7,177 nt of DNA from contig JBBPZY010000377.1 of the NCBI GenBank assembly GCA_038276315.1, forward strand, positions 1-7,177. The letters are read 5' to 3'. Of the stretch, positions 1 through 5,433 are shown piece after piece (position 1 is the first letter of the stretch; the number at the start of each line of letters is the position of its first letter). The position numbers and the translations under genes were made by a program. The notes beneath the pieces are model-generated. The model saw nothing but the letters and a program-made list of their open reading frames with translations. It was not told the DNA's origin and made no database searches. This DNA comes from GCA-003244245 sp038276315. Lineage in GTDB: Bacteria; Actinomycetota; Actinomycetes; Mycobacteriales; Pseudonocardiaceae.

Positions 1-827
1 ATGACGTCATCGAGGCGCTGCCCTCGCGACCGGTACAGGTCCACGGGTTCACCTCGGTGCCGGGTGCGGGTGACAACTTCCTCGTCGTCGAGGAGGACCG
101 CATCGCCCGGCAGATCGCCGACCGCCGGCGCACCCGGGAGCGCAACGCGGATCTCGCCTCGCGACGCCGTCGGGTCAGCCTGGAGGATTTGGACCAGGCA
201 CTGAAGGAGACCAGCGAGCTCAACCTGATCCTCAAGGGCGACAACTCCGGCACGGTGGAGGCCTTGGAGGACGCCTTGCTGAAGATCGACGTCGGCGAAG
301 AGGTGGAGCTGCGGGTGATCAGCCGTGGGGTCGGTGGCATCACCGAGAGCGATATCAACCTCGCCATCGCGGACAACACCGTGGTGCTCGGGTTCAACGT
401 CCGGGCTGACGGTAAGGCCACCGCACTGGCCAACCGCGAAGGTGTGGAGATTCGCTATTACTCGGTGATTTACCAGGCGATCGACGAGATCGAGCAGGCG
501 CTGAAGGGCATGCTCAAGCCGGAGTACGAGGAGGTGGCGCTGGGCCGTGCCGAGGTCCGCGAGGTCTTCCGGTCCTCCCGGGTCGGCACCATCGCCGGGT
601 GCATGGTCACCTCAGGGGAGCTCAAGCGCAACTCCAAGGCCCGGCTGCTTCGGGACAACGTGGTGGTCCGCGAGGATTTCACGGTGTCTTCGCTGCGCCG
701 GTTCAAAGACGACGCATCCCCGGTCCGGGAGGGTTTCGAGTGCGGCGTCACGCTGTCGTCCTTCCACGACCTCCGGGTCGGCGATGAGATCGAAACCTAC
801 GAGATGCGGGAGAAGCCGCGCGCCTGA
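1..827 (+). CDS. infB: Translation initiation factor IF-2, C-terminal part (5' truncated)
   Basis: IF-2 is the GTPase that brings initiator fMet-tRNA to the 30S subunit and promotes 50S joining. The first complete codon in the window is at position 3, and about 274 residues remain before the TGA at 825-827. The visible part starts at the PVQVHGFTSVPGAGDNFLVV stretch, which lies after the G domain, so the GTP-binding motifs are outside the window. It continues with the IARQIADRR segment, the domain III region (LILKGDNSGTVEALEDAL), and the C-terminal beta-barrel domain that contacts the fMet-tRNA acceptor end (IAGCMVTSGELKRNSKARLL, then REGFECGVTLSSF). The end, IETYEMREKPRA, matches the usual IF-2 C-terminus, so the 3' end is intact. 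The spacer that follows is rich in hairpins, and the downstream genes continue the familiar infB-DUF503-rbfA order. Confidence 0.97.
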   Translation, partial: DVIEALPSRPVQVHGFTSVPGAGDNFLVVEEDRIARQIADRRRTRERNADLASRRRRVSLEDLDQALKETSELNLILKGDNSGTVEALEDALLKIDVGEEVELRVISRGVGGITESDINLAIADNTVVLGFNVRADGKATALANREGVEIRYYSVIYQAIDEIEQALKGMLKPEYEEVALGRAEVREVFRSSRVGTIAGCMVTSGELKRNSKARLLRDNVVVREDFTVSSLRRFKDDASPVREGFECGVTLSSFHDLRVGDEIETYEMREKPRA

Positions 828-833
828 CCGCGC

Positions 834-870
834 CTGGGGTTGGTGGTCCTTGAAGGACTACCAACCCCAG
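834..870 (+). repeat. Strong hairpin just after infB (16-bp stem, 5-nt loop)
   Basis: The arms 834-849 and 855-870 pair along all 16 positions, with a single G-T(U) wobble at 845/859, around the loop TTGAA at 850-854. The hairpin begins seven bases after the infB stop. It is terminator-like in strength and place but is followed by AAACGGGTATC rather than a T run, so it is not a canonical intrinsic terminator. Actinobacterial terminators often lack a clear U tract, so a terminator or an mRNA 3'-end stabiliser remains possible. The 5' arm also has a second, perfect pairing partner downstream (881-895). Confidence 0.8.
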
Positions 871-880
871 AAACGGGTAT

Positions 881-920
881 CTTCAAGGACCACCACGGTG
901 GTCTTCACCAGCTACCAACC
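881..920 (+). repeat. Diverged second copy of the post-infB repeat, with alternative pairing arms
   Basis: Bases 881-895 are the exact reverse complement of 841-855 (15 bp), so they compete with 855-870 for the same 5' arm. Bases 888-893 and 898-903 can form a small local hairpin with a CACG loop. Bases 897-920 look like a decayed copy of 842-866: both begin GGTGGTC and end CTACCAACC, with an unrelated middle. The block ends just before the DUF503 start at 932. Whether it acts as RNA or is a remnant of a short dispersed repeat cannot be told from one locus. Confidence 0.6.
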
Positions 921-931
921 GGTGGTGAGCG

Positions 932-1228
932 GTGTACGTCGGCGCTGTGGAGTTCGACGTCCTGTTCGGCGACGTTGCCTCCCTGAAGCAGAAGCGCTCA
1001 CTGGTCCGACCGGTGATCGCGGAGCTCCGGCGACGCTTCGAAGTCGCGGCGGCTGAGGCCGGGCACGTGGACTTGCACCGGCGATCTTTGATCGGGGTGG
1101 CCGCCGTTGCTGCCGACGCCGGCCACGTGCGTGAGGTGCTCGACGCATGCGAGCGCCTGGTGGCCGGGCGGCCCGAGCTGGAACTGCTGTCGGCCCGGCA
1201 CCGGATAGTGGGTCCAAATGATGACTAG
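932..1228 (+). CDS. DUF503 family protein (YlxP-like)
   Basis: This is a 98-residue cytoplasmic protein of the DUF503 family, which usually sits between infB and rbfA in Gram-positive bacteria. Its biochemical role is not established; the location suggests a link to ribosome maturation or translation. Family hallmarks are visible: an N-terminal strand (YVGAVEFDVLFGD), the SLKQKRSLVRPVIAELRRRF motif at about residues 17-36, AEAGHVDLHRRSLIGVAAVA in the middle, and the ELLSARHRIVG end. The GTG start at 932 is forced upstream by an in-frame TGA at 926-928; a GTG at 947 is the only close alternative and would remove the first beta strand. The ribosome binding site is weak, with GGTGG at 921-925 six bases before the start, and it lies at the edge of the repeat block, so initiation could depend on RNA folding. 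Length is normal for the family. Confidence 0.9.
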   Translation: MYVGAVEFDVLFGDVASLKQKRSLVRPVIAELRRRFEVAAAEAGHVDLHRRSLIGVAAVAADAGHVREVLDACERLVAGRPELELLSARHRIVGPNDD

Positions 1229-1248
1229 CGTGAGAGGACAACGCTGCG

Positions 1249-1701
1249 ATGGCCGACCCCCCCCGGGCTCGCCGGCTCGCCAAACGGATCGCTAAGATCG
1301 TCGCGTCCGGCCTGGAACACGAGGTCAAAGATCCGCGGCTGACGATGGTGACGATCACTGACGCGAAAGTCACCGGAGATCTTCGGGACGCGACGGTCTA
1401 TTACACTGTGCTCGGCCCGTCCGTCGATACGCCGCCGGACACCGCCGGGGCAGCCGCCGCGCTGGCGAGTGCAACCGGGGTCTTGCGTTCGCTTGTTGGA
1501 CGTGGAACAGGCGTCCGGTTCACCCCCACCCTGACCTTCCGCTGCGACGACATCCCAGACGGGGTGCGCCGGATCGACGAGTTGCTGGCCCGGGCGCGCG
1601 ATGCCGATGCGAAGGTTGCCGGCATCGCCGCGGACGCGTCGCCCGCCGGTGAGCCTGACCCGTACCGCCCACCACGGGACATTGCCGCGGACGATGAGTG
1701 A
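1249..1701 (+). CDS. rbfA: Ribosome-binding factor A
   Basis: RbfA is a small KH-fold protein that binds the 30S subunit near the 5' region of 16S rRNA and supports its late maturation, notably in the cold. The 150-residue product shows the family pattern: an N-terminal helix RARRLAKRIAKIVASGLEHE, the DPRLTMVTITDAKVTGDLRDATVYYTV core, the helix ending GVLRSLVGRGTGVRF, and TPTLTFRCDDIPDGVRRIDELL. The tail after about residue 118 is Ala/Asp/Pro rich and probably disordered, as in other actinobacterial RbfA proteins. The ATG at 1249 is preceded by GAGAGGA at 1232-1238 with ten bases between, a reasonable ribosome binding site. It begins 20 bases after the DUF503 stop, and its stop overlaps the next gene's start in ATGAGTGA (1694-1701), so translational coupling to the phosphoesterase is likely. 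Confidence 0.95.
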   Translation: MADPPRARRLAKRIAKIVASGLEHEVKDPRLTMVTITDAKVTGDLRDATVYYTVLGPSVDTPPDTAGAAAALASATGVLRSLVGRGTGVRFTPTLTFRCDDIPDGVRRIDELLARARDADAKVAGIAADASPAGEPDPYRPPRDIAADDE

Positions 1702-2698
1702 CCGCCGCCGCGACCGGGACCTGTGGAATCTGGAATTAGCAGCCGCCGCGGAGCTCGCCGGCCGGGCGAGCGACGTCACATTGGTCGCCCACGTGCAACC
1801 TGACGCCGACGCGCTGGGTAGCGCGCTCGCACTGGGCATGGCACTTCGCCAGCGCGGCGCCACGGTGCGGGTAACTTTCGGTGAGCCGGGACAGACCCCG
1901 CAATCACTGCGGGCGCTGGACGTCGCCGATCTCATCGTGTCGCCAGAGCAGGTACCGGCGCGGCCGGAGCTGCTCGTCGCCCTGGACACGGCGAGCCGGA
2001 GCCGGCTGGGCTGTCTCGCGGACCGGGTAGACACCGCCGGCGCCGTGCTCGTGATCGACCACCACGCCACCAACGGGGGATTCGGAACCCACCATCTGGT
2101 GGATGCCGGCGCGGAGGCTACCGCGGTGCTCGTGCTCGAGCTGCTAGACGAGCTTGAGATACCGCTGGACGAGCCGATCGCGCGGTGCCTCTACGCTGGT
2201 CTGGTCACCGACACCAGCTGCTTTCGCCGCGCCGACCCTGGCACTCACGCGATCGCTGCCCGGCTGCTGACCGCGGGCGTTGATCCCGACGCCACCACCC
2301 GGGAACTGCTGGACACCCATCCCTTCGGCTGGTTGGCCATGCTGGGAGCGGTTCTCGGTCGCGCCCGATTCGAGCCCGCATCGGCCCAGGGCCTGGGATT
2401 GGTGCACACCACGGTGCGGCTGGCCGACACAGTGGGCCTGCGTCGCGAGGAGGTCGAAAGCGTGGTGGATCTCGTGCGGACCACGTCGGAAGCCGAGGTC
2501 GCCGCGGTGGTCAAGGAAGCGGGTCCGGACCGGTGGGCGGTGTCGCTGCGCGCTAAGCAGCGCCTCGATGTCTCCGCCGCCGCGGCCGAGTTCGGCGGTG
2601 GCGGCCACCGCCTCGCGGCTGGTTTCGCGGCCGACGGCAGTGCCGAGGACGTACTGGACGCGCTGCGCCGCGCCCTGCACCGCGCGCCCCTGGCCTGA
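1694..2698 (+). CDS. nrnA: DHH/DHHA1 phosphoesterase, NrnA / CnpB type
   Basis: This 334-residue phosphoesterase belongs to the DHH-DHHA1 family. Members degrade 2-5 nt RNAs to mononucleotides, dephosphorylate pAp, and in mycobacteria (CnpB) also act on cyclic dinucleotides or their linear products; which substrate dominates here cannot be read from sequence. The metal-binding motifs are all present: HVQPDADALGS (33-43, with H33, D37, D39), ALDTA with D98, DHH at 122-124, and GLVTDTSCFR with D173. The C-terminal DHHA1 domain carries the substrate-binding EFGGGGH motif (299-305). No signal peptide or membrane segment is seen, so the enzyme is cytoplasmic. The ATG at 1694 overlaps the rbfA stop by eight bases. 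The open frame extends further upstream inside rbfA, but family length and the overlap favour 1694. In Mycobacterium the orthologue also follows rbfA. Confidence 0.92.
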   Translation: MSDRRRDRDLWNLELAAAAELAGRASDVTLVAHVQPDADALGSALALGMALRQRGATVRVTFGEPGQTPQSLRALDVADLIVSPEQVPARPELLVALDTASRSRLGCLADRVDTAGAVLVIDHHATNGGFGTHHLVDAGAEATAVLVLELLDELEIPLDEPIARCLYAGLVTDTSCFRRADPGTHAIAARLLTAGVDPDATTRELLDTHPFGWLAMLGAVLGRARFEPASAQGLGLVHTTVRLADTVGLRREEVESVVDLVRTTSEAEVAAVVKEAGPDRWAVSLRAKQRLDVSAAAAEFGGGGHRLAAGFAADGSAEDVLDALRRALHRAPLA

Positions 2699-2718
2699 CC
2701 CGTACACACCGCACCATC

Positions 2719-2747
2719 GACGTCGCGCCGGTGGGGTTCGGTAAGGT
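2719..2747 (+). promoter_or_regulatory. Possible promoter ahead of truB (weak)
   Basis: In the 145-base spacer between the phosphoesterase and truB, TAAGGT at 2742-2747 fits the actinobacterial -10 pattern TAnnnT. GACGTC at 2719-2724 lies 17 bases upstream but is a poor -35 match. Transcription would start near 2754 and give a leader of about 70 bases to the small ORF at 2822. The spacer is otherwise GC-rich with no gene seen apart from that ORF. This is suggestive only. Confidence 0.25.
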
Positions 2748-2821
2748 CAACCGCCCGCCCGCGGAAGTGCAACCGCCGCCGCCGCTAAACCGCCATCGCC
2801 TCGAAACCGTGGGAGACAGTC

Positions 2822-2851
2822 ATGGGTATGGCTCCAGAACTAAGTGCCTGA
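2822..2851 (+). CDS. Nine-codon leader ORF overlapping the truB start
   Basis: An ATG at 2822 opens a frame encoding MGMAPELSA and stops at TGA 2849-2851. It has a clear ribosome binding site, GGGAG at 2811-2815, six bases before the ATG. Its last eight bases overlap the GTG start of truB at 2844, in a different frame. The truB GTG has no purine-rich site of its own (it is preceded by CCAGAACTAA), so ribosomes ending the mini-ORF would be well placed to restart on truB. The alternative is that a one-base change broke a longer truB N-terminus: joining the frames after GCC by skipping one T would give MGMAPELSA followed by DNAASADAAL. The ORF is seen directly; that it is translated is inferred. 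Confidence 0.45.
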   Translation: MGMAPELSA

Positions 2852-3770
2852 CAACGCGGCTAGCGCTGACGCTGCCTTGACTGTGGCGTTGGCGCCCGGT
2901 GGCCTGGTGGTGATGGACAAGCCGGCCGGGATGACGTCGCATGACGTCGTCGCCCGGTTGCGCCGGTTGCTGCACACGCGCCGGATCGGGCACGCCGGCA
3001 CCCTGGACCCGATGGCCACCGGGGTGTTGGTGTGCGGTGTGCAGCGCGCCACCAAGCTGCTGAGGCATCTCCCGCTGGAACCGAAGGTCTACCGCGCCAC
3101 TGTGCGTCTGGGCGTGTCCACCAGCACCGACGACGCCGAAGGGGACCGCGTCGACAGTGCCGACGCCTCCACGGTGGCTGAGCCAGAGGTCCTCGCGGGC
3201 ATCGCGGATCTACGCGGCGCGATCGAGCAGGTGCCCAGCTCGGTGAGCGCCGTCAAGGTCGATGGCAAGCGGGCCTACGCGCTGGCTCGGGCCGGTGCGC
3301 AGGTGCGGTTGACCGCCCGGCCGGTGACCGTGTCCCGGTTCGAGCTCCTCGACCTACGCCGCGGCGACGCTGTGACCGACCTCGATGTGCTGGTGGAATG
3401 CAGCGGTGGCACCTACGTCCGGGCGCTGGCCAGGGACCTCGGGGCTGCGCTGGGCGTCGGGGGACATCTCACCGCGCTACGCCGCACCCGGGTGGGCCCC
3501 TACGGTCTGGACGTCGCCCGCACGCTGGAGGAGCTGGCCGCCCAACCGCGGTTGGGCGCGGAGCTCGACGACGTGGTGGCTACCGTGTTCAGCCACCGCA
3601 CCGTGGACACCCAGCAGGCCTGGGTACTAGCTCATGGTGGATCGTTGCCGGCGGTCGGGCTGACCGCAACGCACGCCGCGATCGACCCGGATGGGCACGC
3701 CATAGCGCTGCTCACCGAGCGCGAGGGGCACGCCCGGCCGGTCCTGGTGCTTCGCCCTGCGGGCGACTGA
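2844..3770 (+). CDS. truB: tRNA pseudouridine-55 synthase TruB
   Basis: TruB converts U55 in the T loop of tRNAs to pseudouridine and acts as a tRNA-folding chaperone in the cytoplasm. The 308-residue product has the N-terminal strand GGLVVMDKPAGMTSHDVV, the catalytic motif GHAGTLDPMATGVLV with the nucleophilic aspartate at residue 54, the VYRATVRLGVSTSTDDAEGD segment, the GKRAYALARAG region, and the RNA-binding ECSGGTYVRALARDLG motif. The C-terminal part after about residue 235 matches the extra domain found in actinobacterial TruB. The start is uncertain: TAA at 2841-2843 immediately precedes GTG 2844, making this the most upstream possible start, but it lacks a Shine-Dalgarno sequence. TTG 2877 and GTG 2883 are possible later starts, also without good sites. 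Coupling to the upstream mini-ORF would explain initiation at 2844. Confidence 0.95.
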   Translation: MPDNAASADAALTVALAPGGLVVMDKPAGMTSHDVVARLRRLLHTRRIGHAGTLDPMATGVLVCGVQRATKLLRHLPLEPKVYRATVRLGVSTSTDDAEGDRVDSADASTVAEPEVLAGIADLRGAIEQVPSSVSAVKVDGKRAYALARAGAQVRLTARPVTVSRFELLDLRRGDAVTDLDVLVECSGGTYVRALARDLGAALGVGGHLTALRRTRVGPYGLDVARTLEELAAQPRLGAELDDVVATVFSHRTVDTQQAWVLAHGGSLPAVGLTATHAAIDPDGHAIALLTEREGHARPVLVLRPAGD

Positions 3771-3771
3771 G

Positions 3772-3806
3772 TTCGATCGCCCCGGTCTGAGTTAACCTCG
3801 GTGCTT
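3772..3806 (+). promoter_or_regulatory. Putative leaderless promoter of ribF
   Basis: TAACCT at 3793-3798 fits the actinobacterial -10 hexamer TAnnnT and ends eight bases before the GTG at 3807, the spacing expected when transcription begins at or next to the start codon. No Shine-Dalgarno-like purine run is present between the truB stop at 3770 and this GTG. A -35 element is poorly defined; TTCGAT at 3772-3777 is the nearest candidate with a short 15-base spacer. The same TAACCTC string recurs at 5333-5339 ahead of rpsO. The call rests on spacing and absence of a ribosome binding site. Confidence 0.4.
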
Positions 3807-4739
3807 GTGCAGCGCTGGCGTGGGATAGAGGCCATCCCGAATGGATGGGGCCGCAGTGTGGTCACCATCGGGGTGTTCGACGGGATGCACCGCGGTCACG
3901 TCCAGCTGGTGGGTCACGCGGTGCGCAGGGCCCGCGAAATGCGTGTTCCCAGCGTAGTGACGACCTTCGATCCGCACCCGTCGGAGGTGGTCCGGCCCGG
4001 CAGCCATCCAGCGCAACTGACGACCCTTCGCCGCCGGGCTGAGCTGGTCGAACAGCTTGGTGTCGAGGTCTTCCTCGTGCTGCCGTTCACCGTCGAACTA
4101 TCCGGAATGCCAGCCGACGAGTTCGTCCACACGGTGCTCGTCGAGCGCCTGCACGTGGCAGAAGTGGTAGTGGGTGACAATTTCACCTTCGGGCATAAAG
4201 CGGCCGGCGATATCAAGCTGCTGCGGTCCCTGGGCCGGCGGTTCGGCTTCACCGCCGAAGGCGTGGGGCTGCTCTCCCAGGGCGAGCTGACCTTTTCCTC
4301 GACCTACATTCGTTCGTGCATCGACGCCGGTGACGTGGTAGCCGCCGGCACCGCCCTGGGCCGCGCGCACCGGGTGGAGGGGATCGTGATCCGCGGCGAT
4401 CAGCGTGGCCGCAGCCTGGGTTACCCGACGGCGAACCTGTCGACCGCACGGTATGCCGCGATCCCGGCAGACGGTGTGTACGCGTGCCGTTTCGTGCACC
4501 GCGGCCGGGAGCTGGCGGCAGCAGTCTCGATCGGCACGAACCCGACCTTCTCCGGACGCGAACGTCGGGTGGAGGCATTCGTGCTGGATCTGGACGAGGA
4601 CTTCTACGGCGAGCGGGTGGCGCTGGACTTCGTCGAGCGGCTGCGCGGTATGTGCCGCTTCGACAGCCCCGAAGAGCTCGTCACCCAGATCGACGATGAC
4701 GTGGCGCGCACACGAAAGGTGCTCGACCGGGCCGGCTGA
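3807..4739 (+). CDS. ribF: Bifunctional riboflavin kinase / FAD synthetase
   Basis: RibF phosphorylates riboflavin to FMN and then adenylylates FMN to FAD, in the cytoplasm. The 310-residue product has the N-terminal adenylyltransferase domain with the nucleotide-binding motif GVFDGMHRGH (22-31), the TTFDPHPSEVV segment, VGDNFTFGHKAAGD, and the SSTYIR motif at 164-169. The C-terminal riboflavin kinase domain follows, with GYPTAN (205-210), ADGVYACRF, SIGTNPTF, and the VEAFVLD segment whose Glu256 is the likely catalytic base. I chose GTG 3807 because actinobacterial RibF proteins typically begin VQRWRG and because of the -10-like box just upstream; GTG 3801 would add two residues (ML) and is the alternative. 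The length is typical. It lies 36 bases after truB with no ribosome binding site, so it may be read both from upstream transcripts and as a leaderless mRNA. Confidence 0.95.
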   Translation: MQRWRGIEAIPNGWGRSVVTIGVFDGMHRGHVQLVGHAVRRAREMRVPSVVTTFDPHPSEVVRPGSHPAQLTTLRRRAELVEQLGVEVFLVLPFTVELSGMPADEFVHTVLVERLHVAEVVVGDNFTFGHKAAGDIKLLRSLGRRFGFTAEGVGLLSQGELTFSSTYIRSCIDAGDVVAAGTALGRAHRVEGIVIRGDQRGRSLGYPTANLSTARYAAIPADGVYACRFVHRGRELAAAVSIGTNPTFSGRERRVEAFVLDLDEDFYGERVALDFVERLRGMCRFDSPEELVTQIDDDVARTRKVLDRAG

Positions 4740-4769
4740 TATATGTAGAGGGCACGGAAGGGAAGGCCG

Positions 4770-5327
4770 GTGGATGAACAGCGTGCCGTCGCGCGCAACG
4801 TCGCCCGGCAGCGCGAGTGGTACGGGGAGCCGCTCGGCGATCGGGTGCGGCGACTCGTGGTCGCCTTCAATGTTTCCCAGGCGCAGTTGGCCGAGGTTCT
4901 CGGGTTGAGCGCGCCCATGCTCAGCCAGCTGATGAGCGGGCGTCGAGCGAAGATCGGAAATCCCGCAGTGCTGGCCCGGATGGTGATGTTGGAGCGTCGG
5001 GTGCTCACCCCGGCGGTTGCCTCCGGTGATCCAATTGCGATCCGGGCTGCATTGGAGGAGGTGCGCGACTCCCGGCCCACGGTCAGCCGGCCCACCGCCA
5101 GTGGCTCGACGGTCAGCGGGTCCACCGTCAGCTGGTCGACCGGCGGTGCGGAGCCACTACCGGTCGAGAAGTACGGGGACGAGGTGCTCGTCCCGGCACT
5201 GCGTGCGGTGGCTGATCCGGCCGAGCTGGCTGCCGCGGCGCGACTGCTGCAGGACCGGTTCCCGGCGCTCGCCGCATTGCTTGCGCGCGCCGCCGGCTCC
5301 AGCCAGGAAAGCGACGTCGAGAGGTGA
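4770..5327 (+). CDS. Helix-turn-helix protein of unknown target
   Basis: This 185-residue protein starts at GTG 4770 behind a strong purine-rich site (GGAAGGGAAGG, 4756-4766). An N-terminal helical region is followed by an XRE/lambda-repressor-like helix-turn-helix at about residues 35-65, seen as SQAQLAEVLGLSAPMLSQLM followed by SGRRAKIGNP. A linker at 102-126 consists of five imperfect pentapeptides (RPTVS, RPTAS, GSTVS, GSTVS, WSTGG), likely flexible. The C-terminal part (about 128-185) has two amphipathic Ala/Leu-rich helices, around YGDEVLVPALRAVADP and ELAAAARLLQDRFPALAALL, which could mediate dimerisation. No membrane segment, metal site or ligand domain is recognised. Proteins of this layout between ribF and rpsO appear characteristic of some actinomycetes, from my recollection of gene orders. 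It may regulate the local genes or act elsewhere; the target cannot be inferred. A DNA-binding role is likely, a specific function is not claimed. Confidence 0.88.
   Translation: MDEQRAVARNVARQREWYGEPLGDRVRRLVVAFNVSQAQLAEVLGLSAPMLSQLMSGRRAKIGNPAVLARMVMLERRVLTPAVASGDPIAIRAALEEVRDSRPTVSRPTASGSTVSGSTVSWSTGGAEPLPVEKYGDEVLVPALRAVADPAELAAAARLLQDRFPALAALLARAAGSSQESDVER
5073..5147 (+). repeat. Five imperfect 15-bp tandem units inside the HTH gene
   Basis: Five in-frame 15-base units each encode a pentapeptide of the form x-P/S-T-x-S/G. The third and fourth units both encode GSTVS but differ by synonymous bases, so the array is not a recent perfect expansion. It forms the linker between the DNA-binding and C-terminal helical parts of the protein. 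Copy number could vary between strains by slippage in whole codon sets without breaking the frame. Confidence 0.75.
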
Positions 5328-5332
5328 GCTGG

Positions 5333-5338
5333 TAACCT
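5333..5338 (+). promoter_or_regulatory. Possible -10 element for rpsO
   Basis: TAACCT six bases after the HTH stop fits TAnnnT and matches the box before ribF. Transcription from it would begin near 5345 and give rpsO an untranslated leader of roughly 90 bases. No convincing -35 sequence is seen at the expected distance, which falls inside the end of the HTH gene. Weak, context-based call. Confidence 0.3.
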
Positions 5339-5433
5339 CCCCAGAGGTCCGGCTGCGGTCCGTGGTGGTCGGCCCGGTGAATCCCGCGCGTAATCCGCGG
5401 CCCGCACGGTACAAGATGACAGGAGAAGATTTC
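5339..5433 (+). promoter_or_regulatory. rpsO leader with small hairpin and strong ribosome binding site
   Basis: The leader ends with AGGAGAAG at 5421-5428, five bases before the GTG at 5434, which fixes the rpsO start. A short hairpin has CCGCG (5384-5388) pairing with CGCGG (5396-5400) around a 7-base loop, and CCGTG (5360-5364) can pair with CACGG (5405-5409) outside it. In several bacterial groups S15 represses its own mRNA by binding leader structures that mimic its 16S rRNA site. The pairings here allow such a leader but do not demonstrate it. Confidence 0.35.

Noticed and set aside
834..870. Canonical rho-independent terminator after infB
   Set aside because: The stem is strong but is followed by AAACGGG with no T run. 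It is kept as a hairpin, not called a terminator.
1225..2073. Long open frame on the minus strand opposite rbfA and the phosphoesterase
   Set aside because: It is antisense to two well-supported genes, its translation is low-complexity and Arg/Ser rich, and no family motif is seen. This is a common artefact of high-GC DNA.
2699..2821. Remnant of a MATE transporter (dinF) gene that sits near nrnA in mycobacteria
   Set aside because: The 123 bases show no stretch resembling a membrane protein in any frame. Absence of the gene is not evidence of deletion.
2844..2851. Programmed +1 frameshift joining the mini-ORF to truB
   Set aside because: The site GCC TGA C lacks the CTT slip codon and upstream Shine-Dalgarno spacing of the prfB-type signal. 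Stop-restart coupling or an indel is simpler.
5017..5433. N-terminal extension of S15 in the same open frame
   Set aside because: The upstream part overlaps the HTH gene, is Arg/Pro/Ser rich and unlike S15. The AGGAGAAG site and the standard 89-residue length place the start at 5434.
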